Origin: Ramazzottius varieornatus
Taxonomy: Eukaryota > Tardigrada > Eutardigrada > Parachela > Ramazzottiidae
Direction: 5' to 3'
DNA length: 64,000 nt
Assembly: GCA_001949185.1 (NCBI GenBank)
Contig: BDGG01000003.1
Coordinates: 2,225,261-2,289,260, forward strand
Position 1 is the stretch's first letter. Every line of letters starts with the position of its first letter. This document shows positions 1 to 12,227 of this stretch, one piece after another. The notes beneath the pieces are model-generated. The model was given only the letters and a program-made list of their open reading frames with translations. It did no database searches and was not told the DNA's origin. The translations under genes were made by a program, and so were the position numbers.

Positions 1-79
1 CTTCCAGCAGAAACACATGCTTTCTTGCATGTCATACCGTGCAATATGATGGGGTTCAACTTTGCTCGATTTTACTCAG

Positions 80-2725
80 GTTATGGTTCGTCATGGACGA
101 ACCGATCTCTTAAGCCACGGTGTATGCAGCAGCTACATCAACAACAAATGGTAAGTGTAGGCTCGCGCGAGATTCTACCAAGTACGGAAGAGACCGACAA
201 TCCCATCCAATATTTTCCCGATAGGGCTCATTATGGCCTGCCCGTCTACGGCCTGAACTTGGCCGTTTACTCTCTGTTTCTGGCATTACTCACCTATCTC
301 GTGATCTCGGGGGTTCAGTCATCCCTAGTGCCCAGCCTTAAAATAGCCAACTATGAAAACATTGTCGCCTTCTCCGATGAAAATAAGACATTTAACACAC
401 AAGATCCCCGTAAGTTAACCCGTATATCACAAAGTCGACATTTGTATGCAGGAGGTACAAAGATTATTCTGACAGGCATATCACGTTGGATGCCGGAGAA
501 GGCTGGCAAGGTGACGGGCTTCAAATTGTCGGTCATGGTTCTCATCTGCATCTTTACCGGCCTCAACATGGCCAAAGAACTGATCCAGCTGTACCACCAG
601 GTAAGTGAAAGTACAGCCATACCATAGTTGAAAATCAACAGCTGTCCTTTCTCTTTTACAGAGGGGACAATATTTTCGGGACTTCGCCAACTACATGGAG
701 TGGTTCTTGTACATCTCATCCACCGTATTCGTCCTGGGTGGCTGCCAGGACTTTGAAGAGCCAGTCCTCTTCATCGGATGGAGAGTCCGTTGGCAGCTGG
801 GAGCATTCGCCATCTTTATCGCTTGGTTCAACTTCATGCTGTACCTTCAACGGTAATATCCTACCCTCCCGTCCCTCCTTTCCTTCCAGTATCCAAGCTT
901 TCGGCATTCTAGGTTTGGTCTGATGGGAATCTACGTGGTGATGTTCCTCGGCGTCTTGAAGACCCTGGCGCGAGCTCTGTTGGTCTTCGCCTGTCTGATC
1001 GTCGCCTTCAGCTTGGCGTTCCACGTGCTGCTACCGCTGAATCTCTATCCGAATGATGAGGACTTCTTTGACGTAAGGCTGGCCTTGAAAATACGGGACT
1101 TCGGCAAAAGAATTCGCCCAGATCGTTTTCTGGCGTGGCGCAAGCTTATGGCCCTCTATAAGGATAACGTGCGCCACTTGGGAGAACTTAGTTGCCGACG
1201 CTCATATCATAATAATTATCGTGATTGTTGAGAAGTAGTTAAGGTGGCATTTTTCTTCCAGAGACCGAACTTGGTCATCGACATCAACCAGCTCCGCACG
1301 GCGCATGGTCATGTGAGCCATTCTCTCATACGAGTGATCAGTATGCTCTTGGGTGACTTCGACACCATCAACAACTACATCAACCCGATGCTCGACCACA
1401 CTATGCCGTTTCCGGAAGTCACTTACTTTTTCTTCTTGGCTTTTGTTGTGACCGTCTCGATTCTTCTCATGAATCTACTGGCAAGACACTTTACCATGAA
1501 CCTTCAGCTTACTGCATATGTCTTTGGTTGACTGTGTCTGTTGTAGATTGGTCTCGCAGTGGGCGACATCGAGCAAGTTCAGCGGGGCGCCACCTTGCGG
1601 CGTTTGGCCATGCAGGTCGACCTGCATACACGACTGGAAGCCAAGCTTCCTAAATGGTTCTTGCAGCGAGCCATGGTCACGGTCGACAGATTTTATCCGA
1701 ATGAGTGTTGTTCAAAAATCTTCTCCCGAAACGTAAGAAGTGTAAGAACCCCTACTTTTACCGTTCCCCTGCTCATCATACTTTCCTAGGTTGAAGCCTG
1801 TGTTGCTAGCTTTTGGTCGCACGTGAAGTGAACTTGAGTTTGCACAATTCTTCCCATTTTTCTTAGTTCTTACTGTCGATATGAAACTGAGTGAGTCTTC
1901 TTCTTTAGATTTGGTTCATTGCGAACAACCCATACGAAGCTGTGGTTGCCAACTCCAACGGACTCTTTGCTCTTGGCGGAGAACCGCGAACCTGCGCTCG
2001 TAGCGAGTTATACGAGAAGCAACGTAAAAAGTAAGGTATCCTCCAGTTTCCGAATTTCCGTACGAAACTGCGGAATAAACTGATGTCAGTACAACCCTGC
2101 CCGCTGGCTTTTTGAAAAAGGCAAAGTTCGACTTTCGAAGAAAAAAGCAATTGAGAAGACGATAAACGAAGCGTACAAGATTGTCGGGTTAAGTGGCGTA
2201 CCTTCTCAGTGTTCTTGCACGGTAGCGTGCGCCGCCCAGGAGACGAGTCTCATGCATTACGTTTGCCAGCTTCCCGATTGTGCACTGTACACGCACGATG
2301 GAAATTATGGGACAGTAAAAATTATGGGACGGACGGAAATGACGACAAAATGGAAATTCGACCGTAGCAAAGTGTCGAAAAGTGTATCACTGTGAATCGG
2401 TCGAGTACGTAGGTGCTTCCGTACCGCCGTAGCGAAAATGCCTGTCCCTTAATTTCCCATTGTGCGTGTACCTCAGATTCAACTTCATCGTGTTCTTCAT
2501 AGGTTAAAGGACATCCAGACAAAGCAGGATAAGCTGTACGATCTCATGCGTTTGATGGTCAAGAAAATGGACATCCACGAAGAAGCGGATCAGCTTGAAG
2601 AAGGGAGTAAGCGCACTGGGAGAATGTCGAAGAAGTACAAGGCTTGCACAGAAGCAATCCAGAAATGGGACAGTTCGGCAACCCAGGCTAAACTACAAGC
2701 TGTCAGGGCTTTTAGCACCAAATGA
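80..2725 (+). CDS. TRPA-family cation channel, C-terminal part (5' end outside window)
   Basis: This is the 3' part of a transient receptor potential A-type channel, a plasma-membrane cation channel used in thermal and chemical sensing. Exons: 80-150, 225-600 (possibly split by a 42-nt in-frame intron at 410-451), 662-852, 913-1072, 1262-1480, 1547-1732, 1909-2030, 2503-2725. The first exon ends in the pre-S1 stretch (VRHGRTDLLSHGVC...NNKW). S1 follows (YGLPVYGLNLAVY), then S4-S5 (FGLMGIYVVMFLGVLKTL), a pore segment (SMLLGDFDTI) and the post-S6 motif IGLAVGDIEQVQRGATLRR. The C-terminal coiled-coil-like tail is LKDIQTKQDKLYDLMRLM. All phases agree across junctions. Intron 1481-1546 is a GC-AG intron. 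Ankyrin repeats would lie upstream of the window. A polyadenylation-type AATAAA is at 2871. TRPA1, painless and pyrexia subtypes cannot be separated from this part alone. Confidence 0.9.
1161..1190. repeat. Partial hairpin repeat family 1 copy, TRPA intron
   Basis: Only the right arm is recognisable: GTGCGCCACTTGGGAGAACT, in intron 1073-1261. Confidence 0.6.
2287..2471. mobile_element. Short MITE with ~30-bp terminal inverted repeats, in TRPA last intron
   Basis: A 185-bp element inside intron 2031-2502. Its left end (2287-2316) begins GTACACGCACGATGG and continues into AAATTATGGGACAGT. The right end, read on the other strand from 2471, is GTACACGCACAATGG followed by GAAATTAAGGGACAGG. The internal motif GCCGTAGCGAAA is shared with the longer related copy at 38746-39183. 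It has no coding capacity. Confidence 0.75.
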
Positions 2726-2951
2726 GCCACCTCAAGAAGCTCGCTTGCACTTCCCGAAAACTGACGCGCTTCTGCCGTGTAAATTATCGTTTCATGCTCG
2801 AAGCTTTCCACATTTTCTCCATGACACTGTTTACGTCTTCAATGATAAGGATCTTCAAGCTGCTGATGGAAATAAACATGCATATCTCACTACATAATTT
2901 ATAGTCGTATGCGGCAGATTAAGATGAGACAATATAAAAAAAACATAAAAA

Positions 2952-5900
2952 TCAAGCACTGGTTATTTTCTTCAACGTGGACATGACTTCTTCCAGTTTG
3001 GCTTTCTCGACTTCTTGCTGCTGGTATTTCTCTTGGTCTCGCTGCCGAACATCCTCCGGGACCTTGTCGGAGTACGCCGTCATGGACTTGCCCAGCTTGT
3101 CCATGGTCACGTTAAGTTTGCTGAGCTTGTCAGTCAGACGTTCCAGCTCTAGTTTCGCGTCGATGTTCTGCAGGGACACGTTGATGGTGCACTTGTCACC
3201 CACCGGCAATACGGCGGAATTACCTTCGACCTTCGTGCCTTCCGACGCGACGGAGACCTCACTTGACATCGTCAAGGTCCGAATGTAAATCTGGCGAAGA
3301 AAAGGAACGTCAGTAAAAAGAGGGCTGAGAATCGTTACATGGACATGCATACTTTGCATACTATAACGAACATACGGTTCATGGTATGCAGGTGGATGGA
3401 ACTCGGTCAAAATAACGGCTGAACACGCCTGCATACGTTGCCCAACGATAAACATACGACTGACAGCATACAGGACCGTGACAGCTTCGCAGATTAGTCC
3501 TAACCAACCTATGTTCGTACCTCGAATGGTTTCAGTTCTTCTTGGACAGTCTCGTTCCGGCAGATGATCATCAATGGAACTTTCTCGCTCTTCTTGAAGT
3601 TGTAATCTGCTCGAAGCGAGCGGACTCCGTTGACAATCTTCATCATCAGGTCAACGCGAGCTTCCAGCTCCAGATTCATCCACGAACTGTGGGCAGCTGC
3701 TTCAGGATACGGAGTGACACAGATGCTCGGTGGGTCGCTCTTCGGGTTACGCCTTGGAAGTCGCTGGAAGAGCTCTTCGGAAATGAAGGGCATCAAAGGC
3801 GAGATCAACCGCAGAGCGATGTCCATTACGGTGTACAGTGTCTGTCTAAAGTAAGTACACATCGTAAAAACGCATTTAAAGCAGAGAATCGTGAAAACAC
3901 TAAGCTTACTTTGCCGCCTCCTTCGCGAGTTCATCACTTCCGGTCAAGACAGCTTTACAACACTCGAGGTAAACGTCACACAGATCGTACAGCCAGAAGC
4001 TATGGCAAGCTCTTGTCACACGGGACAAGTCGTACTCTCTGGAATAAGAAAAGACTGACAACAAGGAGCAGAAAAATCAACAAAAAATTTGGAGCTTACT
4101 GAAAACCGGAATCGCATTCGGTGACGGCGTTGGCAGCCCGACTAAGTATCCACAGGTCAACCGGGCTAAGTTTCAAGCCCGGAGGATCGAAGACCGCAAC
4201 AGGTTTGAAGTCGGCACCGAGAGAATGCAGCATGGCGAAGCGTAAAGCGTTCCACAGCTTGTTACAGAAGAAGCGGTAACCTTGAATCTGACTGATGTCC
4301 AAGTTGATATCGGACCCTAAGAAGATCGTAATTCAGGTAAGAAAATTTCCCATGAGTTTGAAGAAATTCTCCATTGGACATCACACCTTGTTTCAGTCCC
4401 GCGCACAGACCGAAGCGAAGCGCGTCCGTGCCACATTCTGGTATGCCTTCGGGAAAGTCTTCTTTCTGCCCTTTCCTATTCGGAAAAACCGACATCGGTC
4501 CAGATGTCACACAATCAAGTGACAACAAGGAAACTTACTTGGCTTTTTCGATTTCTGTGGCGTCGAGATTGCCCGTGAGTAGCTGAGCATGGAGAGCGTC
4601 CAGCGTGATGCCTTCGATGACATCAATTGGGTCGATGACGTTTCCCAGGGACTTGCTCATCTTTCTGCCATGAGCGTCACGCACAATCGAATGCAGGTAA
4701 ACATCCCTGAAAACATTAAACATGTTTGATCTGAGCTCAAATGAAAAAGAAGAAAACGGGAGCCTGTCAAGGAAACCGCCCTCGACTTCCCGGACCGGAT
4801 CCAGCCGTAAATCCAGTGCGGTCAGCCAGCATGCAGATTCATGTAAGTCAGCCTACATTCCCTTTGCACCGTTCGAAAACACTCTGAGAGAGGATTGTAT
4901 TACTTAGCAGAAACTTTGGAAACTCGCGCGGAGTTCCAACTTACGAGAAAGGTAGTTTTCCGGTCAACTTCAGTCCCATCATGACCATTCTGGCCACCCA
5001 GAAGAACAGAATGTCCGAGCCGGTTTCCAGCAGCGACGTCGGGTAGTACCTCTCCAGATCTTCCGTCTTGTCTGGCCAACCGAAGACGGAGAAAGGGAAC
5101 AAGGCGGAACTGAACCATGTGTCCAGCACATCTTCATCTTGAAAAAGTCCCACTGCTGTACGCGGCTTGGCATGCCGGTCAAATAACTCACTGATGTCGT
5201 CGACGGGAACCTGGAACTTCTCGCTGGCTCGTTGCTTCACTTCCTCTAATGTCCGGCCACTAATCTGTTAGAAAAACACTCAACATTTGGCAGGACTTTC
5301 GCTGTAAATCGGAAAAACTTCATATCTCAATGCTCTGAAAAGTCGTAAAGTCGATGCTGAAAGAACCCTACCCAAATTTCCTTGTCAGAATCGTTGGCGT
5401 TGGTTTTATCCCTGAACGTAACCAAGTAGGCCGGGATGCGATGTCCCCACCATAGCTGCCGCGAAATGCACCAGTCGCGAATGTTGACCAACCAGTGGTC
5501 CCATATCTTCGCGTGCATATCGGGTATCAGACGAAGAGCTTTGGTCTGGACCGCGTTTAACGCCTGCTCCGCCATGTCCCTACGCGAAGCAGAACACATT
5601 CGGCGTCCATCTTACCACAGTTCTCACAAGTAAATAGGTCACTAGAATATAATGTGCTTACTTGCAGTCGACGAACCACTGCGCCATGAGTAAAGGTTCC
5701 ACGATGTCCTTACTGCGGCTACAAACCGGAACAACCATAGGATTGTCAGCGACTCCTTTGAACAGATTCTTCTCTTTGATGGCCTCCAGTACGGCTTTTC
5801 TGGCCTGAAACAACAAACAGTAAGTAAGGATATTTGCAAACTCGACGAAACAGTCAAGAAGCATGCGATGGTTGGGAGACGGGCAGAAATATCGAGCTAT

Positions 5901-8051
5901 CGCGTACTTACATACAACGAGACGTATGAACAAGAGGAAACTCAGGTATGCAGGTTCGTGCAAGACATTTCAAACAAGTGTCATGTTAGGACCTTACATC
6001 GAAACGTTTCATTCCGGAGAACTGCCCGCAGTTATCCCTCAGCGTGCCATCTTCTTTCAGAATTGTGATAACATCCAGGTTGTGACGCTGCCCAATGGCG
6101 TAATCGTTGTGATCGTGGGCAGGAGTGATCTTGACGGCACCGGTACCGAACGTCAAGTCGATTTCTTTGTCGGCCACGATTGGCATTCTTCTATCCAAGA
6201 ACGGATGAAGCGCAAACCTTCCCTGCAAAAGCATACAGTGAGATTCAGATTCATTACTAGGAGTAGCTTCGCGAGCAAAATATACCACTAAGTGCTTGTA
6301 TCGTTCATCGTCCGGATGCACAGCGATACCTGTATCGCCCAGCATGGTTTCGATGCGAGTCGTCGCAACCACGATCTCTTCCGAAGAATTCTCGATGGGA
6401 TAAGCGAAGCTTATGATAACACCGAACTCGACCTAGAACGGAAAACAGGTAAGTACTCTTCGGGACAACAAGTAAAGACAATTGGGAATGCCAAGACAAC
6501 AAAGAAACTGGAATTGTCCAATCCTGCATACACGAGCCCATTCATTCCCCGTCAATCTGTGTATGCAAGTAAGTGAGAGATTCAGCTATCAGTTGCGACA
6601 GGCTGTCATGTACCGGCATACACGGACCGTGACGGACGACGTACATTTATCTTATACGTCAGTACGCAGGTTCGGGCAGAAGACCGATGCACCAGTTTTA
6701 CCTTGCTTGTGTAACCAGGAACGCTCAGGAAGGTTCTTCCCATCAGTTCCTTCTTCTCCACTTCGATGTCCGAGATGCACGACTTAAGAGTACACGACCA
6801 GTTGACCAATCTTTTACTTCGGTAGATAATGCCTTCGTCGTGCAAGCGGACGAACGCTTCAACGACAGCTTTGTTCAGCATCGGGTCCATCGTGAAGCGA
6901 ACACGCTTCCAGTCAACAGATGATCCCATTCGCTTAATCTGGTCGTAGATGAAGTGTCCCTTCTCGTTCTTCCACTTCCACACTTCGTCCAGGAACTTCT
7001 CTCGTCCGAGCGTGTGGCGAGAGATGCCTGCTTTGGCAAGACGCTTCTCGACGACGACCTGCGTGGCTATCCCAGCGTGGTCGATGCCTGGAACCCAAAG
7101 AGAGACATCACCTCTCATCCTATGCCACCTGAAGATCAAAAGTAATGACAAGGACGTTTTTCGAGAAATTCTGTCGTAAAGAAGCTATAATTTCGCAAAA
7201 TGAGAATGGCGAAATGATCTGAACGAAATCGTCATTCCATGTGGCGCACATATCCATTGCGATTGGATGAAAGTGCACGCCACCTGAAAAACGATCTAGT
7301 TCCACTCATTCTCCCACGTCGCAGACCCGAAAAATGAAATTGCGCATACCTTGTTAATGCATCTTCCACGGAGTTTGTTATAGCGTGGCCAAGATGTAGC
7401 GTTCCCGTGACATTAGGTGGCGGGATAACCATGACGAATTTTTCTACGAGTTAAATAACGTGTCGATGAATCATTGGGAATATTTCTGTCATTCGCGAAC
7501 AATAATTGCAAAATCCATTACCCTTCCTGCCGGGATTATGCTCCAGAGAATATTCGGGCGTGAAGAAGCCTTCCTTCTCCCACCACTCATACCACTGTGC
7601 TTCGACATAAGAGCGACGGTACGAAGGCGGGAAGCGGTAAAGGACGTTTTTCTTCTCACCTGACAATAAACAGAACAAAACGCTATAGTACAATCTCCAT
7701 CCAACAAATTCTCTAGACACATTCAGATACTGCATCACCCGCTTGTTCCAGTGGCTGTGCTCGTACGAGAACGTATCAGAACTTACCGACGGTGTAGGCA
7801 GGATCAAGCTGGAAGTCATCTTCGTTTTCTTCTTTCTTGACTTTCGCTGCCTTTTCTTCGACTTTCAGCTGGACTGCTGCCACGGGCTTCTCTTTTTTCG
7901 CCTGAAACTTCTCGAGCTTGTCCTTCTTCTTGGCTTCCTTCTTCAACTGGGTGGCAGACTTTTCCACAGGCTGATCACCGTCAACCTCCGCTGTTCCGTT
8001 CGTTTCCGGTTTCGTCATCACAGCCACATCTTTCGCGTCGCCAGCATCCAT
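2952..8051 (-). CDS. VARS1: Valine--tRNA ligase, cytosolic type
   Basis: Charges tRNA(Val) with valine. Fifteen exons, high to low: 7787-8051, 7522-7660, 7350-7443, 6702-7119, 6289-6432, 5998-6222, 5662-5804, 5372-5579, 4945-5264, 4539-4706, 4387-4475, 4100-4316, 3910-4038, 3521-3847, 2952-3290. They join in frame to 1074 aa. Class Ia signatures: [14 protein letters not shown] (HIGH motif, about residue 142), [10 protein letters not shown], the CP1 editing region ([32 protein letters not shown]), and [14 protein letters not shown] (KMSKS, about residue 668). The anticodon-binding domain ([16 protein letters not shown]) and a C-terminal Val-RS coiled-coil arm follow. The N-terminus is a lysine-rich stretch of about 90 residues; the GST-like domain of vertebrate VARS1 is absent. 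Several introns carry hairpin repeats. It converges with the TRPA gene (stop codons 226 bp apart). A separate mitochondrial enzyme would be expected elsewhere. Confidence 0.97.
3383..3436. repeat. Hairpin repeat family 2 copy, VARS intron
   Basis: GGTATGCAGGTGG and CGCCTGCATACG are complementary over about ten bases in intron 3291-3520. Confidence 0.5.
6521..6568. repeat. Hairpin repeat family 2 copy, VARS intron
   Basis: TCCTGCATACACG and CTGTGTATGCAAG in intron 6433-6701. Confidence 0.45.
7218..7300. repeat. Hairpin repeat family 1 copy, VARS intron
   Basis: AAATCGTCATTCCATGTGGC and CACGCCACCTGAAAAACGAT pair over most of 24 bases; both arms retain the outer ATCGT/ACGAT. Confidence 0.8.
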
Positions 8052-8971
8052 TTCCGGTTGAACTAACGATATTCCTGCGCAAAGATCGCAAAGATACCCG
8101 TTCCCTTCCTAGCAGATCTCGCCCCGTATCAAGCTCAGGTGAATCTTGCGCTCAGATCTGGAGCAAAGCGACGTTACGCATGAACAGAAAATTGCGAGTA
8201 GAACCGGAAGAAGTAGTCTGGTAGATGACTGAAGAAAGGTCCGAAAATTCTTTTTATACCGAAGTTTATGGCTGGCCTTGATTGCTGCGCTTTTTGATTG
8301 GTTAATCAAGCGTTGCCTTCCCCGACCACGTGATCGAAACAGCTGGACTACCACAGTTCGAAAGCAGGTGGTTCTGACGTCATATGTCTGGCTTACGACA
8401 CGCGACCGGGATATTGCGACCGGTCAGCCTGTTGGCTCGTGACTTCCTGGTCTTATCAACCATGATTCGTGATGTCATCGCAGACCTCAGGTTTTTCGAG
8501 CGTACTCGCTAGAGGCAGGAGAGGTTTGTGTCAGATTTGGTCAAGTTGCAGCAATTACAGCTATTCGTGAAGGTAGGCATATATACATACCTCTGCATAG
8601 TCAGCCTCTCAGGGACGCGGAATGGGTTTTGAACCACCACAGCGCGGGACATCCGGAACAAGTTCAATTATGGGTTTTTGTGAGCACTAAGTTTTTGATC
8701 CCCAGTTTAATCCGCTATAGGAAACCATGCTTTATAACCGAGTCAAGTCAATGGCAAGAGCTTTGTCAAGATCACGTAAGGAATGAAAATAAAACTTTGG
8801 ATAACGAAATAAAACTTTGAACGATTTCGGCCACCGAAAGATTAAACAAAATTGTCATCACAGAAATTGTCAACAGAATTGTTCGTTGACAAAATTGTCA
8901 ACAAAATTGTCATCAGGTCATCTCAGCAGTAACTCAGCCGCGAGTCAGTTGCTTACATTGCTCGTTCCTGC
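8052..8971. other. Intergenic: VARS upstream region and 3' flank of the GSH reductase gene
   Basis: No convincing gene. The part next to the VARS start codon should hold its promoter; CACGTGATC at about 8326 is an E-box-like palindrome. A short imperfect tandem array of the unit AATTGTCAACA lies at about 8849-8917. Nothing else recognised. Confidence 0.5.
8849..8917. repeat. Imperfect tandem array of an 11-bp AATTGTCAWCA unit
   Basis: About five copies of AATTGTCA followed by TCA or ACA are packed into roughly 70 bp, with one interrupted copy reading GTTGACAAAATTGTCAAC, so the array is also locally palindromic. It sits just beyond the 3' end of the neighbouring minus-strand gene. Confidence 0.6.
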
Positions 8972-10926
8972 TTACATCTCTCCTCTGTCATGTTCAGAGT
9001 TGAAGTCGATGATGGGTCCTATGGGGACGATACCTTTCGGGTTGATGTGAGTTTGGCTCTGGTAGTAGTGATTGACAATCTGGTCAATGTCAACCGTTTC
9101 ACCGATGACGCCAGTCTGGTAAATGTCCCGAGTGTAGCCCCAGATATTCTTGTAGTCGATGATGCGACGGCGATTGCACTACGACGAAAGGGGAAGTAAA
9201 ACGCCGTTAAAGAACTCATCCGTCAAAGGAAAGCGCAGCACGAACCTTGAAGTGAGTATTGTAGACAGTGTCGAAGCGAACCAGGGTCGTGAAGAGACGA
9301 ACATCGGCTTCGGTCAACTGGTTCCCGGTCAAGAATCGTTTCGCGGACAGGATGGACTCAACCTGGAATAACCCGAGATACTAACCAAGACGTACGCTAG
9401 GTGAAAAATACCCCGGAAAAATTTACCTTGTCCAAGGCATCGAAGACAGCTTTAGCAGCAGGATCGTACGCTTCCTGTGTGGTCGCAAAGCCGGCTTTGT
9501 ACACTCCGTTGTTGATATCACTAGGAAGGTGATTAACTTCAATGAAAAGATTCTCGGATGCGAAAGTGACAGCGCTTACCGGTAGACCCATTCGTTAATA
9601 GAGTCGATTTCCTTGCGTAGTTCGGCTGGATACAAGTCTAGCTTTCGCTGCTCGTCAGTCTTGCCAAATGCGTTGAACTCCGAGTTAAACATGCGCAGAA
9701 TCTCAGAGCTCTCGTTGTTGACTATCTTTTTCTGTTTCTTATCCCACAGTACCTAGAGACGAACACGAAGCTACGATGACCAGAACTAGTCGGAGAGACG
9801 CTAAGAACTCGCCAAACGATTCCTACTAACCGGAACTGTGATGCGCCCGTCATAGTTGGCCTCCACCATCTGGTAGATTTCCTTCAGGGACGCCTTGCCG
9901 TTGACTGTGTCCGGAGTGCAGCCCGGTCGCTGTGGGTTGAACGCCCATCCTACAGGTACAGAACGGGAGTGTTAGGAAGGGCAAGGCAAGGTTACCAAGT
10001 TCTTCTCAGTCAACCTTTCTTGAGGTCCAGAAGCCAGTCCACGATGTCGACCGAAATGACATCCTCAAGTCCTTTGAGTTTCCGTCCAACAAGGGTACGG
10101 CTTGCCTGCAGTAAAACAGCATTCGTGAAGTTGCTGCAAGAGGTGGAATGCTCCGTGTGATAATTAGACAAGACGAAAGAAAATTTCGAGGCGTACCCAA
10201 GGACAAGCCAGTGAAACATAGAGGTGGTATCTGCCGGCTTCCGCCGGGAACCCGCTGGAGCCGTCAACTAGAAAACAAAACGGTCAACTACAATCACCCC
10301 GACATTACAGAAGAACTGGCTCACGGCGCTCCGTAGATCGAGAGCCAGCACTAGACCAAAGTAATAACAGCCTGCAGAAATTGCTAGCTTATGTGATGTG
10401 CGTGTGTGCCTACGGCGAACCCACGGTATTTCGATCAGGGTCTTTAGATAATGCGTGTGTGGCGCAAATTGGATATTGCGGCACGATACCGGCGGTACTG
10501 CTTCAGCCTGATGGATATCTTAACCCCGAACTCTCTACCTAACCCTGGCTGCATAGAATCAGATGGGTTGGAGTGTGAAAAGATCACTCTTCATACCTCA
10601 ATTTCAGACCAACCAAAACGAAAGGGACACCAAGAACCGAAATGCGAATTTCGAAGGGTGGATAACAAGAAAGTTGTTAATTTCTTCAACAACCTATTTA
10701 GAAATTACGGTTGGCATGGCTTTGATCTTTCTAGGAACAAAAGTATTCATGTACCTGTAATCCAGTTGCGGAAGGGAGTCTAAAGCAAAAAATTCTTGGT
10801 GAAGAAACAGCAAACTTGATAGATCCATGAAGCCCACTATCGTAATACTGTCTCACATCGTGGTCGCATTACCTCGTGACGGACGTATGCGCCAGTCCCG
10901 CCTTCCTTAGGCTTCTCGGATGTCAT
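8972..10926 (-). CDS. Glutathionyl-hydroquinone reductase (ECM4/YqjG, Xi-class GST)
   Basis: Predicted glutathione-dependent reductase of S-glutathionyl hydroquinones. Nine exons: 10873-10926, 10755-10779 (25 nt), 10197-10267, 10015-10105, 9831-9949, 9580-9752, 9427-9520, 9246-9362, 8972-9178. They join to 316 aa, the usual family length. Family hallmarks in order: [27 protein letters not shown] with the catalytic Cys in [14 protein letters not shown], the dimer-region motif [50 protein letters not shown], and a C-terminal [12 protein letters not shown]. The start is the first ATG, leading [14 protein letters not shown]. There is no targeting signal. This family is described mainly from bacteria, archaea, fungi and plants, so an animal copy is unusual; eight spliceosomal introns argue against bacterial contamination. 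Ordinary animal omega GSTs lack the [11 protein letters not shown] block. Confidence 0.92.
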
Positions 10927-11611
10927 CTTAGCAGGCGGTGGGTAAATTGAAAATCTCCGAGGTGTTGGGGACGAGAGGGAAGGTTCTCGGGAGCTCACGT
11001 CAAAGTGGAGAAGACTACGTACAAAGCGGATCAGGCGAAAATGAGACATGTTTGCACCGGAAGTCGAACTGCGGTCATTCTCGAGCAGGCTGGAATGGAT
11101 GCATCGGGAGAGTGATCGGTATCGGCCTGTCAAATTTGCCTTCTACAGGGCAGTTTGACAAGCTATTCTATGCTTGCACTCGGTGCGTCCATGCCAATAT
11201 GTTCTCGAGATTGCGACTTTGCAGCGACCTACCGTAGCAGTGTGAGACTTGCGAGTTTTATCAGCTTTTCCTGATTTGCCCACCGTTGTCCACAAGATAT
11301 CCTTTTCCTTCCCGCCTCCCCAGCGTGCCAGACTTCTTCCTTTGAAGTCGGAACTTCAGCGTCCTGGAATCGTACTACCAGTGGGACACGCGTCAGCTGT
11401 TGGAGCTGTCCATCTTGAAGAGGTTGGGGACTGAACGTACAGTAATTCACGTAGACAGAGGAGCGAAATTATTGCTGGCTAACAACCTGACTAACGATTA
11501 TCCTGGAACTTATCCTGATTTCGCCATGAAGGTTCGTCTCTGAATATTCACTACCAGGCCGAGGACTTACACGTGAATATCGAGCGGGAGGAGCGGACCG
11601 AGAGAGAGAGG
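10927..11611. other. Intergenic between divergent reductase and SYS1 genes
   Basis: About 690 bp without a supported coding exon; it should contain the promoters of both flanking genes, which are transcribed away from it. A possible 5'-UTR splice acceptor for SYS1 (TTCACTACCAG) lies at about 11547-11557. Confidence 0.4.
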
Positions 11612-12133
11612 ATGCCTAGTTTGAGCTCGCCAGAATATCAGCCGCTTACTCAGTCTGCAGCTCCATCTGGTCAGTTTCGTCCGCAAGCATGGGATCCTTG
11701 GTTAAGTCTTTCTCAGATTGGTGCCGTTCAAGCAGTGTTCTACGTCTCAGCCACAACGTTCCTGGCTATCGGAAGCCACTTCCTGCAGTTCCCTCTAAGC
11801 CTTCGATATGTCTTCGATCCTGCAAGGACGAACATATCCTCGTCGGATGGGAAGTGGTTGATAGCCATGTACTTTCTGAATGCTTTGATTCTAGCTTTTG
11901 TTCTTTCTGTTTTAGTAAGACGCTCCAAGCTGTGCTTGGACTTTGTTATAACATGCCAGCTTCTTCATTTGATATCTTGCTGGTGTTACACTTCGTTTTT
12001 TCCGAGCAGCGTCAGCTGGTGGCTTGTTCAAGTCATGAGTGCCATTGTGGCTACGTTTCTTGGGGAATACTTATGTTTAAGGGTGGAAATGGAAGCGATA
12101 CCTCTTTCGCAGGCTGTTCGCTCTGATGTTTGA
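11612..12133 (+). CDS. SYS1: SYS1 Golgi trafficking protein
   Basis: Four-pass membrane protein of the trans-Golgi; in yeast and humans SYS1 recruits the ARFRP1/Arl3 small GTPase. A single open exon of 173 aa (human about 156). Family signatures: GQFRPQAWDPWLSLSQI just before the first membrane helix, a second helix around LIAMYFLNALILAFVLSVLV, the RRSKLCLDF stretch, then CWCYTSFFPSSVSWWLVQ and the C-terminal FLGEYLCLRVEMEAIPL. The ATG at 11612 is the first in frame; the 20 residues before the conserved GQFR are not conserved. The reading frame is open upstream to about 11573 without an ATG, so a spliced 5' UTR is possible. AATAAA at 12282 follows a small tandem repeat. Confidence 0.93.
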   Translation: MPSLSSPEYQPLTQSAAPSGQFRPQAWDPWLSLSQIGAVQAVFYVSATTFLAIGSHFLQFPLSLRYVFDPARTNISSSDGKWLIAMYFLNALILAFVLSVLVRRSKLCLDFVITCQLLHLISCWCYTSFFPSSVSWWLVQVMSAIVATFLGEYLCLRVEMEAIPLSQAVRSDV

Positions 12134-12227
12134 TTTTTGTTGATATTTTATTGATCAGAGCTCATTTTATCATTATGGTTACTTTCTCCAGTGAAGATGG
12201 ACTTGTCCACTGTCAAGCAAAGAATAA

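Noticed and set aside
8972-10926. Bacterial contamination as the explanation for the hydroquinone reductase
   Set aside because: The gene has eight spliceosomal introns with conserved phases and lies between animal genes on continuous sequence.
11689-12126. 145-codon plus-strand frame overlapping SYS1
   Set aside because: Alternative frame of SYS1; the other frame carries all family motifs.
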